DNA from: Gari tellinella
Taxonomy: Eukaryota > Mollusca > Bivalvia > Cardiida > Psammobiidae
Reading direction: 5' to 3'
Assembly: GCA_922989275.2 (NCBI GenBank)
Contig: OV277871.1
Coordinates: forward strand, 67,375,624 to 67,439,623
Length of the DNA: 64,000 nt
The stretch's first letter is position 1. Each line of letters starts with the position of its first letter. Position numbers and translations under genes: made by a program. The notes beneath the pieces are model-generated. The model was given only the letters and a program-made list of their open reading frames with translations, had not been told where the DNA came from and made no database searches. This document shows, one piece after another, positions 24,271 to 35,286 of this stretch.

Positions 24271-24917
24271 CACTCAGATTAAAATACATTGTCAGAATTG
24301 TAAGCAAGTTGTCATTTTCTAGATAATATTGCAAGTCGATTGTTAAACGGGAAAGATTAACGTATTCTCTTCTGTATCTAGTCTTCCCCATCAGTATTGT
24401 TTCCCGTTCAAACGCAAACGCATTTCAATTAAATGTAGAAAATTGCAATTGTTTGATAATTATGGCTATTCATTTTAATTTTAAACAGTTTGTAGCCTGA
24501 TCTAGACAGCGGGTTCTCCGGCGTTTGATCTTGCTCTAGCATGTTGTAATTGAAAAAAAAGAGTTTTAGCATACACGCGTTTAATGGGAAAGAATAAAGT
24601 TTTCACACCTGTAAAATGTCACTATTGACGTCAGAATAACGTCTTCTCCACTGTAGCCTGCTACAATATCGTCTGCAAAATATCATCGGCAATGTTTTTG
24701 TTTTTTGTTTGCACTTTTCTTTCATGTGCATGTCATCTCATTGGTGAAACATGGAGCCAAGTGCATGTAGAATACTGAAGACAATAGCCCCTTTTGCATC
24801 AAGGAGATACTGTATTTAAACGTCAGAAATAAGAAAACAAAAGACTTTATGGACTTGATCAGACACCGAGTTACTAGACGTCTCATCTGATTACAAACTG
24901 TTCAGAGCCCTGCCGTA

Positions 24918-25111
24918 TTAACCCTTTCACTCTCAATGACGTAATAAGGCGCATTTGCAAACAAGTTTGATTCTTATCAGACGCTGCGTAACGCGGCGTC
25001 TGATCAGGATCAAAACTTTTGGCTACTTATTTTCATATTATATAAGTTACACTGCCTTAAATCTAACGATATTGCAAACATCAGATGACAATATGGCGGT
25101 GAAAGAGTAAA
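24918..25111. mobile_element. Palindromic MITE, 194 bp
   Basis: Starts TTAACCCTTTCACTCTCAAT and ends GGTGAAAGAGTAA. The core at about 24958-25018 has GACGCTGCG facing CGCGGCGTC. First of three copies leading up to the 3' end of the B-box gene. Confidence 0.8.
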
Positions 25112-25414
25112 AATCTCACAAAAAATTTGATCATGAAAAGATTAAGCAAGATAATGGTTTCAACACCGTTTTAACTATTTCATCCAGCAATATTTAATGG
25201 AAAGTTCCAGTTACCGATTTAGTCTTGTCCATTTTTGACTATTTACGACTGATTTTAAAATACACTAATATACATAATGACAAACAGTGCAGACCCTGAT
25301 CAGAGGGCTGCTGCAGGAACCATGTGAATAGGATACACACTGCATAGGACATATGTACTATTTACAGGTACACTGATTGTTAATTACATGTATTCTAGGG
25401 TTGAATATGTGTGT

Positions 25415-25631
25415 TTACCATTTCACTCTCAATGACACCAAAGCGCGCGTTTGCAAACAGTTTGGAACCTCATCAGATGCCGTAACGCGGTATCTGATCA
25501 GGATCCAAATTGTTTCATTGATACTCGTATCGATAGGTGTTTAGTTATACGACATTGAATCTTACTTACTGAAATGATCTTGCAAGCAACAAAATTGAAT
25601 CAGACGACAATGCAATGGTGAAGGGGTAAAG
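25415..25631. mobile_element. Palindromic MITE, 217 bp
   Basis: Begins near TTACCATTTCACTCTCAATG and ends GGTGAAGGGGTAAA. The core is at 25455-25512. Flanking DNA (ATTACATGTATTCTAGG) is repeated beside the next copy, so this and the following copy form a ~285-bp tandem pair. Confidence 0.75.
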
Positions 25632-25699
25632 TTTCAAAATTCATTTTGCAGCGAAAGGGTTAAACTGTATTACATGTATTCTAGGTTTGAATAAATGTA

Positions 25700-25914
25700 T
25701 TAACCTTTTCACTCTTAATGTCGCAAAAGAGCGCGCTTGAAAAACAGTTTGGATCCTAATCAGACGCCGTGCCACGCGATGTCTGATCAGGATCGAAACT
25801 GTTTGACACTCGTATCGATATGTTCTTAGTTACACTACATGAAATCTTTCTTTCAAACCATCTTGCAAACAATAAAATTGAAGCAGACGACAAGGAAACG
25901 GTGAAGAGGTAAAA
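25700..25914. mobile_element. Palindromic MITE, 215 bp
   Basis: Begins TTAACCTTTTCACTCTTAAT and ends GGTGAAGAGGTAAA. The core is at 25745-25805, with GACGCCGTG facing CGCGATGTC. It ends about 57 bp from the stop codon of the B-box gene, so it would lie in that gene's 3' UTR or just past it. Confidence 0.75.
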
Positions 25915-25970
25915 TGTTCACGATTAATTTGGCAGCGAAAGGGTTAAAATGTATTCAACATGTTAAAGTA

Positions 25971-27803
25971 TCAGTGATGTAACTGATAGACATTTATTCT
26001 GTCATTATTCCACATTCCCACATAAAGTCTCCCCATGGTCTCACAGTAGGCTATGGCACTAGGATCCTGTAATCCACCTGCTTTTGTCACGATAGTCTTT
26101 AGTTTTGTGAAATCTGTGGTCAGTAGATGGATGTTGTTAGAGTAACGTCCACACAGATAGACCAGACCTGACTGATCTATTACACCCTGGCATGATCCTC
26201 TTAGCTCACGGTCGTTGTATTCTCCCAGGACCTTTCCATCCATAGAAATCTTGACCAGGCTGTCCTTACTCCAGCCAGAAACAAACATGGCCGGCTCCTC
26301 CGTGTCGACACTGATATAGCTGGGGTCACTAAGTAGTTGTTTTCCTGTTTCAATCTTCTCAAAGCGCTGTAGGACTTCCCCTGTCATGCTCAATATCTCC
26401 AGTTTGACTGGGTGACCGAATGTTACTATGAGTTTGTTCTGGTAGTCGGCGATACCCCAACACATACCCTGTACACTGAGGGCTGAGTCGACCACAATCT
26501 TATCTTCACAGGTCAGGAACATGATCTTACTAGCAGATGGTTGTGTTACTGCGACTTTGGATGTTGATATAGCTATAGCAGCCCAAGGGGGGCATTTAAG
26601 TTGTAGCTCAGATATCATCTTGTGATTTGCTAAATCAATCAGTTTCACCGTATCATTTTGAAAGTCAGTGACCACAAGCCTTTCCCCTGATACCACACAC
26701 AAACCAGTAATATCACATGATTGTGTGGAACGTTGCGACTTTACTTTGATATTAGCTACACAGTTTGCTCCTAACTCCCCAGTATTCTGTACTGACCCAA
26801 GGACAGTTGCTTCTTTCAACATCTGCGGTAACTTCTCATTACGACTAAACTTGCAGACCCGTAGACATGTGTCTTCTAATTCCTTCAGTGTTTCCTGAAG
26901 CTTTGATAAATCTCCATCGGAGTATTTCATCTGTGTAAACATCCGGCAGTTTTGTTTCATGCTGATAAGCTTCTTGAAGTAATCTGCTATAGCCTGTAAC
27001 TCGTCGTTCACTCTCTTCGCCTCTCTGGATGCAGCTTGTAGTTCCTCAGTGATCTGCTTGTTCATTTGCTCTAGTTTCTGTTCCAGGTCTGATTCCATTT
27101 TGTCAAGAGCAGTGTTTATTTCCTGCCTGAAAGTATGAATGTCACGCTTTGCCCTAGAGTAGTAACCACCTGATGTCTTCATATACTGTCCAGCTGTATA
27201 AAAAACACTGGCTGACATCTGAACGAGTTTATGAAGGTGTCGTTTGAATGTCTTGAAGTCTTGACTGCGTTCAAAGTGTACCGAGACTTCAGGTATATAG
27301 GCGACATGCTGACAATGTTTGTGATCTAATGACATACACACATTGCATCCTAGGAATTTGTGGGTGGGGCAAAAGTATTCAACGGTCTTACCCTTGTGTG
27401 TGTGACATACCTCTGTGCAGACGTCCTTACCATCTGAGCCTTTCTGGTCAAGTGGCATGTTGTCTTTATCCAACAATTTGTGTTTCTTTAAAGCAGGAAT
27501 TGTTTTGTGGTCCGTCATGCATTGTACACAAACGTGTTCACGACAATCCATACAGTAGCCTTCTGCCTCTAAATGTTTACCCTCACTATTACACGGACTA
27601 CACACAATGTCAAACACATACCCTGATCCTGCCAGGATCGAGTCGCTTTCTATTCCCTCTGCCATAGTTCCACACGCGCTTGTCTCCGTGATCAAGGCAT
27701 TATTGTACTTGTTCACTTTAGCCATATCAGTTCTGATCACAGGCACTCGATGACAGGATCGATATAAATTCCCGTGTCCCTTCTCATATATAAAATATGA
27801 CAT
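25971..27803 (-). CDS. B-box / coiled-coil / beta-propeller protein (TRIM-NHL-like, no RING)
   Basis: The only clear host gene. Numbering from the first ATG (27803), two B-box zinc fingers follow one another. B-box 1 uses C68, C71, C84, C87, C92, C95, H99 and H108. B-box 2 uses C133, H136, C145, H148, C153, C156, H161 and H166. A charged heptad region (about 180-320) should form a coiled coil. Residues 370-610 contain repeated blocks (GLCVVSGERLVVTD, GWSKDSLVKIS) typical of an NHL-like propeller. There is no RING, so ubiquitin ligase activity cannot be claimed; scaffolding or ligand sensing is possible. The best start is Met27 (27725) or Met47 (27665), since codons 1-22 lie in the foldback at 27738-28134. 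The frame is intact over 610 codons with no intron needed. MITEs lie just downstream. No AATAAA was found close to the stop. Confidence 0.85.
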   Translation of the reverse strand: MSYFIYEKGHGNLYRSCHRVPVIRTDMAKVNKYNNALITETSACGTMAEGIESDSILAGSGYVFDIVCSPCNSEGKHLEAEGYCMDCREHVCVQCMTDHKTIPALKKHKLLDKDNMPLDQKGSDGKDVCTEVCHTHKGKTVEYFCPTHKFLGCNVCMSLDHKHCQHVAYIPEVSVHFERSQDFKTFKRHLHKLVQMSASVFYTAGQYMKTSGGYYSRAKRDIHTFRQEINTALDKMESDLEQKLEQMNKQITEELQAASREAKRVNDELQAIADYFKKLISMKQNCRMFTQMKYSDGDLSKLQETLKELEDTCLRVCKFSRNEKLPQMLKEATVLGSVQNTGELGANCVANIKVKSQRSTQSCDITGLCVVSGERLVVTDFQNDTVKLIDLANHKMISELQLKCPPWAAIAISTSKVAVTQPSASKIMFLTCEDKIVVDSALSVQGMCWGIADYQNKLIVTFGHPVKLEILSMTGEVLQRFEKIETGKQLLSDPSYISVDTEEPAMFVSGWSKDSLVKISMDGKVLGEYNDRELRGSCQGVIDQSGLVYLCGRYSNNIHLLTTDFTKLKTIVTKAGGLQDPSAIAYCETMGRLYVGMWNNDRINVYQLHH

Positions 27804-28134
27804 CGATATAAATTTCCGTGTCCCTTCTCATATATAAATAATACAAGGTATCCCTTACGCCATCTTTATAAAGAACGGAAGTGCTGTTATTGTATCCTTG
27901 ACCCGGCTAGCGCGCGGTTCTGTACGGACATCTTGGGAACCAAACGGAGAATGAACGGAGAGTTACAATACGCTGGTTCCCGAAAGGACCTTACAAAACC
28001 GCGAGCTAGCCGGGTCAGGGTATAATATCTAGAACTTCCGTTGCTTAAAAAGATGGCGAGAGAGATACCTTGTATTAATTATATATGAGAAGGGACACGG
28101 GAATTTATATCGATCCTGTCATCGAGTGCCTGTG
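27738..28134. repeat. ~400-bp foldback at the 5' end of the B-box gene
   Basis: Left arm from CACAGGCACTCGATGACAGG (27738) faces right arm ending CCTGTCATCGAGTGCCTGTG (28134). Inner parts pair through ACAAGGTAT, GCCATCTTT, CGGAAGT and GACCCGGCTAGC, down to GGGAACCA / TGGTTCCC near the centre. The left arm has an extra ~40-bp tandem copy of the ATCGATATAAATT segment. TATATATGAG occurs in both arms, so TATA-like sequences face outward both ways. It could be a foldback transposon or a palindromic promoter region of the gene. Confidence 0.8.
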
Positions 28135-28262
28135 GTTCTGATTGGCATAAGTATGATCATCTAACGTAATAGTCCGTACCTGTTTATATCTGTACTCACC
28201 TATGCGCATGTGTGAATTTAAGAACTGCCCATTTATCAAACGCGGAAGTTTAAATAAGTATG
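28135..28262. other. Short spacer
   Basis: No feature recognised between the foldback and the next MITE. Confidence 0.4.
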
Positions 28263-28498
28263 CCGCTGCCAAATTAATCGTGATATTATTACCCCTTCAT
28301 CGTTTCATTGTCGTCTGCTTCAATTTTGTTGTTTGCAGGATCGTTTTAAAGTAAGATTCAATGTAGTTTGACTTAAAACATATCGATATGAATGTTAAAC
28401 AGTTCGGATCCTGATCAAACGCAGCGTTACGCAGCATCTGATTAGGATCCAAACTGTTTGAAAAGTCGCCTTTTGGTAAAGTTGGTAGAGTTAACCGA
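28263..28498. mobile_element. Palindromic MITE, reverse orientation
   Basis: Shares GCCAAATTAATCGTGA, GTCGTCTGCTTCAATTTTGT and the core at 28396-28460 (GATCCTGATCAAACGCAGCG facing CGCAGCATCTGATTAGGATC) with the 23-26 kb copies, but in the inverted direction. Confidence 0.7.
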
Positions 28499-28580
28499 AT
28501 TTACTGCCGTTTTTAGTAACAGTTTTGACTCTGATTAGACGCCTATTATATTTGTTGACACTGTTGTTGTTTTGACTTTA

Positions 28581-28749
28581 CACATTTACTGTATTTTGAC
28601 CATACACATTTACTGTATTACACGCCTAGTAGCTTGGTGTCTGATCAGAGTTCAAACTGGTTGATGCTCTTAGAGTTTCAACTTTACATATTAACTGTAT
28701 TTTGACTGTACATATTTACTGTATTACACGCCTAGTAACTTGGTGTCTG
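28581..28749. repeat. 105-bp tandem duplication
   Basis: TTACTGTATTACACGCCTAG and CTTGGTGTCTG recur 105 bp apart (28581 and 28686 starts). The second copy is cut short. Half a MITE core lies in each. Confidence 0.6.
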
Positions 28750-28894
28750 TGTAACAATATCGCCTTTCCCTGTACAAATAGTAAGCGTCCATAGACTAGA
28801 TTGATAGTACCCTTATCACTCTTTACAAAGACAACTTTTTGAAATGTAGCTATATCAACATCCAAAGTCGCAGTAACACAATGTAATGATGCAG

Positions 28895-29595
28895 TCATGG
28901 GCGACCTAGCTCGATACCCAATGTATATATGTAGCTCGAAAAGGTGTATTAAGTACTGGATAAGATTGCTTTCTTTGACGAATGATCGCTATACTAAATT
29001 ATGTTATAATATGTTGGTTTATTATGATAGGTTAGGTTACAGAAATTGGGCTACGAGTATAAGAGAAAATTTGTATCAAAATGGATTTGGCTATGTGTGG
29101 GAGGCTCAGTCTGTTAATAATGCTACATTGTTTCTTAGCCAATGTATCATGAGACTGAAAGATCAATCTATCCAAAATTGGCGATCTAGATGTGAGGTAA
29201 ATAGAAAATTAACATTGTACATCCATTTTAAGAAGTCATTTAATATTGAAAATTATCTAACTTGTATAAATATTGCTAAGTTCAGGTCACTGTTTGCATC
29301 TTTCAGGGGTTCATATCATTCTTTATCAGTTGAAACTGGGCGTTATTATTCTGTTGATCGTGAAAGCAAAGTCCAATTACTTTACTTTATAAGAGATCCC
29401 TTAATACCAATTGACAATATATTACAATGCCGTCAACGGTATATGGGTGAAGACCCTCACAAATTGGCGTTAGAACAAATGCACGAATCCTTTATGTTCA
29501 TAAACATATCCGCCAGTCAAGAGTTAGGAACGCGAAGTACGAAAATGCAAACGCTCAAGACATTGAGTTCAAAGTTGGCGACTCCGTTTACATAA
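28895..29595 (+). pseudogene. Chimeric ORF: LINE C-terminal fragment fused to Gypsy integrase tail
   Basis: A 232-codon ORF (28897-29595). Its first ~163 residues match the C-terminal half of the LINE at 3-2507 in order: GDLARYPMYI vs GELGRYPLYI, NWATSI vs NWASKV, GFGYVW vs GFSYVW, SVETGRY vs RVETGRY. At about 29385 the match ends and RDPLIPIDNIL begins, a Ty3/Gypsy integrase sequence that follows the catalytic core. The ORF then leaves the integrase frame near 29500. The fusion is in frame but both parts are fragments, so a working product is unlikely. Confidence 0.75.
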
Positions 29596-29712
29596 AGCAA
29601 CACGTAAGAAAATCTAAACTGGATCCAAAATGGCAAGGATTTTATTGAGTTGTAGAACAAAAATCACCGTACACTTTTGTAATACGAAACCAGTTAGACG
29701 GCACAGTAAAAT
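29386..29712 (+). pseudogene. Gypsy-1 integrase C-terminal fragment
   Basis: RQRYMGEDPHK and, after a frame change near 29500, VRNAKYENANAQD, VGDSVYIK and KWQGFY lead into a beta-barrel-like stretch ending NQLDGTVK. This is the region after the DDE core in Ty3/Gypsy integrases. A stop (TGA at 29647-29649) interrupts it. It lies upstream of the gag of the same type of element, the reverse of normal order. Confidence 0.7.
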
Positions 29713-29725
29713 TGGGGGCTCGTCC
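29713..29725 (+). promoter_or_regulatory. Putative tRNA-Pro primer-binding site of Gypsy-1
   Basis: TGGGGGCTCGTCC is an exact 13-base complement of the 3' end of tRNA-Pro, the primer-binding sequence known from murine leukaemia virus and other elements. It stands 327 bp before the gag ATG, where a primer site belongs. The sequence before it is integrase tail instead of an LTR. Confidence 0.5.
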
Positions 29726-29754
29726 ATTTGTTTTTATGGGAAAATACTTTCAAA

Positions 29755-29935
29755 TTTACTTTACTTTAACTTCTGATTTCTAAAGCTCATTGCTTTGCTT
29801 TAGATATTGCTTTCAAATTTGCTTTGCTTTAACTCCTGAATTATAAAGCACATTACTTTGCTTTAGATATTGCTTTGCTTTAACTTCTGATTTATAAAGC
29901 ACATTGCTTTGCTTTAGATATTGATAATGCTTCAT
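29755..29935 (+). repeat. Leader minisatellite, TTTGCTTTGCTTTAGATATT motif
   Basis: Three imperfect units of about 60-70 bp (TTTGCTTTAACTTCTGATT, TATAAAGCACATTGC, TTTGCTTTAGATATTGC) lie between the putative primer site and gag. Confidence 0.65.
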
Positions 29936-30052
29936 ATTTAAATCACGGTAAGATCAGTTTGTTTGTTTAGAGTACAAACTGTGATTCTGTTGTGATTTCT
30001 TATTTTTCTAAAGAAAGTAAAGAACTTGTTAAAGTACAGCAATCTAATTGCT

Positions 30053-31221
30053 ATGGCAGATAAAGCAGGTCAGGATTTGTTGCTTATTGACCAGAATGAA
30101 ACTAACTTTTCTTTAAACTATACCAATACAAAACCCACTGACAAACATGAAACTACTAGGCCAAAACACAAAATCAGTACACCCCAGTCAGATACGACAC
30201 GCACAGCACGTGCTTTGTCCAATACACTTGATAAACCACCATACATGACTCAACCAAGATCTAACTTACAAGACTTTATACATAAGCAACTAAGCACACC
30301 AGCAGCTTCAACAATTAAATCTACAGATTATTCAACTTTAAATCAGCAACATACTGATCAAAAGGTAAAGGCTTCGTTATTTTCACACTCAGAGCTTTCA
30401 CAAGATACGAAACCTTATGGTTATCCACTAGACACAAAAACAAAATAATTTGGACTTGGCGTTCGTCCGTCTGTACGGCGTGACACTCAGCATGACAACG
30501 CTTGTCACGATGAGCAAATGACTCTTCTTTATACTATGCAAAAGCAAATAGATAGTTTATTAGAACGCGAAATGTCAAAAGCAAGTACGCAACATAGGGA
30601 ATCTAAATCTCAAGAGAGCAATGTAGATCAGGCTGTGGAATAACGTTTGTCGAAGATACAGTCACAACATAATGTTCTTAGAAAAGAAAAAGAGCCCGAT
30701 AAATTTGATGACAAGTCAGTAGAATGAAAAGACTATATTATACACTTTGAGCAGGTCGCCCACTGGAACAATTGGAATAAAGTTGAGAAAGCTCAGCAGT
30801 TAGCTATTTCTTTGCGCGGGCAAGCACAAAAGTTGTTAGGCGATTTGACCCTTTCCAAACTCAATGACTACACAGCCCTCAAGTCAATACTCACAGAGAG
30901 ATATGACCCACAAGAAAGGGGTGTTGCCTATAAATGTGAGTTTATGTCACGTAAACGAAACGCAAAGGAAGGTCCCTCTGATTATGCGTACGCGCTCAGA
31001 CGCATAGCTTGATTGGCGTTTCCAGATATTCCTTATGATTACAGGGAAATCAATGTCTTAGAACAATACTTAGTTGGAATAGGAAGTTCAGAGTTAAGAG
31101 AGCATGTCATTTTCAAACACCCGAAAACAGTTGACCAAGCTATTGCTTTAACAGTAGAATTTGAATCAGTTAAGGGGTCAAATCAAAGTCCAAAAAGCCT
31201 GTTGTCAGTTCTGAGGACTTA
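30053..31221 (+). pseudogene. Gypsy-1 gag (capsid region), broken
   Basis: Starts ATGGCAGATAAAGCAGG at 30053. After a polar N-terminal region, the capsid-type domain reads DKFDDKSVE, DYIIHFEQVAHWNNWN, LAISLRGQAQKLL, ERYDPQERG and YALRRIA, then FPDIPYDYRE. This is the retrotransposon Gag fold of Ty3/Gypsy elements. In-frame stops occur near 30448, 30642 (TAA), 30726 (TGA where Trp is usual) and 31012 (TGA). The continuation is interrupted by the insertion at 31286. Confidence 0.8.
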
Positions 31222-31285
31222 GGCATTAGCAATGCAGTAAAGGGAAAACAGACAGGTCCGACTAACACAGAAAGTTCGCAGGACA

Positions 31286-32473
31286 TAGATAGATAGTTTA
31301 TTTCTGCAGTAGACTTAATAGTCCATGAGCATACATACATGTAATATACAAAATATACATCAATACCAAATCCGGTTATGGCTACATATTTCTGTTATTC
31401 ATTGATAAATTATTTTATTATTATTATTATTATTATTTTGAACTCATCGGCAAATAGCTTTTAGCCTCACCTGGCACCGGGTTGTCCAGCATCTGGCCAG
31501 GCTCCAGGCTATTTGCATTGAAAATAATTGCTTCGGCTAACAAGCTAATATAAGGAGAATAACGTGTTCTTCTCTGTATATGAATTTGATATTTAGATTC
31601 ATTATGGGAGAAAAGTGTCCTTAACTATTCAATTCATTATGACAAGTTTTGTACAGAAAATATTGATCTATTGGTTTCAGCTAATTAGTCAACTAATATG
31701 TACAGAGGAAGCAGCGCTGTTTACTGCATACATATTGGAGTCAACTAATTACCTCCCTTTATCACATATTATTATTATTAATTATAGTTATTATATAAAT
31801 ATATGTACACCATGTTAATCATCATAATAATAAATGAATATAAAAGGGGATATGTTAACATTTTTCCAGACAAGTATCGGCGATATTTAACTACACCAAC
31901 GTGATACACAAAATTTTGGTTTGACATCATATGTTATTGATAAAGTTAATGAACAGGGTTGCCATATATATTTCCAATAATAATTATAATATCCCGTGAG
32001 TATTTTACAAACAGATTTGAGCCAAATTAAACGCCGAGAAGCTCGGCGTCAGACTAGGCTCCGAACTGTTTGCCACTTTTATTTCTAGAAAGAATAATAT
32101 CCCATTTTAATGCATTTATATATACAATATCAATGTAGCAGACACTTAAAGCAGTTTCTGTGACAGTGAAACGAAACAACTTAAGAGACTGACACCAAAT
32201 TAAAAAACAATAGTACATGACTGAGTCCCTATTGATTCAATGTGTTTCCTAGAATGAAACACATAGACTAAAGGGGTGCACATCAAATGTTACTGAGTAA
32301 CCGATGAATTGTAAACCATTTCCCGACATAGGCGGCAATAGTTGTCTTTACTAACAGTCTGGATCCTAAAAAATGACGTCGCATCCCACGGCGTTTGTTC
32401 TGGATTCGAACTGTAAGCGAAGCAATAATGGGTATGTTTACCGGTCCATTTGAAACTTAAGTCAATGTTTCAC
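31286..32473 (-). mobile_element. 1.2-kb insertion in Gypsy-1 between capsid and zinc knuckle
   Basis: Flanked by CGCAGGACAT (about 31276) and CGCAGGATAT (about 32475), a likely 8-10 bp target duplication with one change. The minus strand ends with ATAAACTATCTATCTAT, a LINE-like tail. Inside are ATT trinucleotide runs (31416-31437), a palindrome near 31460-31520 and a MITE core at 32006-32073. No RT was recognised, so the insert may be a short 5'-truncated or non-autonomous element with later insertions. Confidence 0.55.
32006..32073. repeat. Palindromic MITE core
   Basis: AACGCCGAGAAGCTCGGCGT forms the perfect centre, bordered by ACAAACAGATTTGAGCC and GGCTCCGAACTGTTTGC. Nested in the insertion that interrupts Gypsy-1 gag. 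Confidence 0.8.
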
Positions 32474-32477
32474 GCAG

Positions 32478-32663
32478 GATATGTTGCAAACACTCATTAA
32501 ATGCATGGAACAGTTAAATCAATCCAAACACACGCAAACGCGCTACAAACGCACGCGCAACATACAAAATGTGGAATGCTTTAACTGTCACTCTTTGGGT
32601 CATTATGCTAATACCAGTCCAGATAAGAAGCAGGGAAGGTCTTCTGCAAATCAGGAAAACTAG
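32478..32663 (+). pseudogene. Gypsy-1 nucleocapsid zinc knuckle, last Cys lost
   Basis: Continues gag after the insertion. A basic stretch precedes CFNCHSLGHYANTS, which fits the CCHC knuckle except that the fourth ligand is Ser (AGT). The knuckle would normally bind element RNA. Confidence 0.7.
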
Positions 32664-32734
32664 AACTGGCTGAGCTTGTGGCCAAAAGCCAGCCACTCAA
32701 TGTACACAATCTAACGTTAGGCCACTTCCCAATG

Positions 32735-33101
32735 TAAACAAAATTAGTGCAACACCCTTCGCTAATGTTGTCATTCAAGGACATTCTTACAAAATGTTGT
32801 TAGATTCTGGTTCATCTTCCAGTCTTATCTCAGAAGCATTATTTGAGAAGTTATGCTTTTACCGGATTTGCAAATGCAAAAGTCGGGTTGTGAATCAACA
32901 ACAGCAAACGGTGCTGCCCTAATTGTGAAAGGCCTGGTTACTTTGCCGTTTAGTTTAGACGATTTGTTATTTGAACACGAGTTCTATGTTGCTAATACAG
33001 ATCTAGATGGAATTCTTGGAAGTGACTTTGTAACACAATATGATTGTGGAATTTTCATTGGTTCAGGTGATATGACCATAAATGGCAAGAAAGAGTCGTG
33101 A
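32735..33101 (+). pseudogene. Gypsy-1 aspartic protease, frameshifted
   Basis: MLLDSGSSSSLIS carries the catalytic D-S-G triplet near 32793-32835. After a frame change near 32850 the rest follows, ending with ILGSDFVTQY (33011-33040), the usual C-terminal part of retropepsins. The fold would act as a dimer to cut the polyprotein. Not intact. Confidence 0.75.
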
Positions 33102-33536
33102 ATTTGGTTCACGATGCAATCGTGTCAAACTCTCAAACAATGTTGTAATTCCACCAAAGACTGAAGTCTTTGCTAGAGGTTATGTTTCAGATAAACATCA
33201 AATTGGGGACTTAGGAATCATTGATCCTTGCAAACACGTAGGGAAAATGGCATTTTACTTGCACGCTCAGTAGTAAACCCTTCAAATATTATTGTTTCAT
33301 TTATGAATTTGTCTTCAAAATCAGTACACATGAAAAGGCATGCATTAGTAGCAACAGTACAAGATGATTCTGTCTTAGAAAACTGTCCACTTACAGAAAC
33401 AAATACCACACTAGAACAAAATAGCGAGGTACCAGATTACCTGAGAGACACGCTTAATAAAACATCAGAAAACTTAACAAAGTGCCAAAGACAAACACTT
33501 GAACATGAATATGTAAATATGAAAATATTTTTGTAG
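33102..33536 (+). pseudogene. Gypsy-1 protease-RT linker
   Basis: Pieces in two frames read NNVVIPPKTEVFARG, then NPSNIIVSFMN and EVPDYLRDTLNKTSENL. These are typical of the segment joining protease and RT in Ty3/Gypsy pol. There is a frame change near 33230 and a stop at 33534. Confidence 0.6.
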
Positions 33537-33599
33537 GACCAGACAACAAATTAGGAAGAAATGATTGGGTGAAACACAAAATAGACACAAAATGCAAAA

Positions 33600-33924
33600 C
33601 CTATAAAAATTCCACCTCGTAGAGTAGCTATTAGAGAAAAAGAAATATCGAAAAGGAAATTTCTAAAATGTTGGCTCACAATGTTATAGAACCAAGTAAC
33701 AGCCCTTGGTCTTCGCCAATTCTCTTGTGTAAGAAGAAAGGTGATACCATTCGTTTCTGTTTGGATTATAGGGCTCTTAACTCAGTAACTCTGAAAGACG
33801 CATACCCTTTGCCACGCATTGACGACTCGTTAGATGCACTAGCAGGAAATCGTTGGTTTCATACATTAGATTTGGCATCTGGATACTGGCAGTGTGCAAT
33901 GGATGATACTGATAAACCAACTAC
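33600..33924 (+). pseudogene. Gypsy-1 reverse transcriptase, N-terminal part
   Basis: MLAHNVIEPSNSPWSSPILL, then FCLDYRALNSVT and LPRIDDSLDALAG, then HTLDLASGYWQ (motif A Asp) and DDTDKPTT. The RT is cut there by PLE copy B. Fingers and the first catalytic Asp are present; the rest resumes at about 35384. Confidence 0.85.
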
Positions 33925-35254
33925 CAATTTTTTGATACGTTGTTTCCTTTTATTTACCCAATAGAACTACGCCTTAATAAAACAAACGAGTCAAATTTGT
34001 TGGCACCATTTTTAGATTTGGATCTTTTTATAAATAACGGAATTGTTTCTTCTAAGATTTATGATAAACAAGATGATTTTGATTTTAGTATTGTAAATTA
34101 TCCTCATCTAGATGGCGATGTTCCCCGTTCCACATCTTACGGGATTTATATTTCACAACTCATTGGCTTTGCTAGGGCCTGTACCTCTGTTGAGGACTTC
34201 CACATTCGTAATAAAACTATTACTGAAAAGCTTCTTAAACAGGGGTACAGATTTCATAAACTTCGTAAAACATTTTCTAAATTCTTTTATAGAAATCTTC
34301 CTCTCATTAAAAAGTATAAATGTAACTTAAAGTCTTTTCTGCGGCAAGGTATTTCACATCCGTAGTTTTATGGTGATGTGATTTACAGACTTCGTAAGAT
34401 TCTTGGACATATATATGTACATTTTCAAACGTATTAGATTTTTCCTCAAAAAAGATTATGATCCATCTATATTGCTGCGCACTTCACGGTTGGTTGTCGA
34501 TCAATCTACAATTGATAACTATGCTTTCCTCTTTGGATGTGCGACGACAGACAGGGCTTAGCACTACACGATGATGTATCTCTAAAGCCGTCCTTAACCG
34601 GGAGAGTTATGTCAGATTTTCGTGCTTTGTTTTTTCTCTCTCTCTCTGTCGTACCCTGGACCCTTCCATGTTTTACAATTACTCGTAACTACAGACTAGT
34701 CGCTTGAGTACAATTTGACCGTTGCCATAGTGGGTTATTTTTAACACGAGCTTGAATGTTTAATTCTTTCCCATGTTACTAATGATCTTGTCATAGAACT
34801 TTTGTTAAATGTTTTACATGTATTTACTTACTGTGCTGGCAGTCTTTTTGATTGTGAGGTTGTGGAACAGGGTTCAGGAGGAACAGGCACAGGAACAGGA
34901 ACAGGGCGTGAGCACTGTTGCATATTTAAGTAGTGCTCATGAACAGACTCAATTAAACCGAGTCTGCAATTTTCAGTATTTGCTTTGTTTTCTGTGCTTT
35001 CAAAGGATCTCCCCTTATTTAGATTTTATATTTTATGTACACTGTTCGTCTTTATAGGTGAATATAGGAGATAAGTGTGAGGTTGGGCGCCCCTAAACCC
35101 AGGTTTAACCCCCAGTGGTAGTTAATAATTATAAATTATTGATTGCTGCTGACCGTACCAAGGCGGGTTCCTATGTTCACTTTGCTTTATGTTTGTCTTG
35201 CGTGTTGTTTTCTATTTAGTGTGTAGATGAAGGAATGGGATTGTGCGTGTTTGT

Positions 35255-35286
<32 letters not shown>

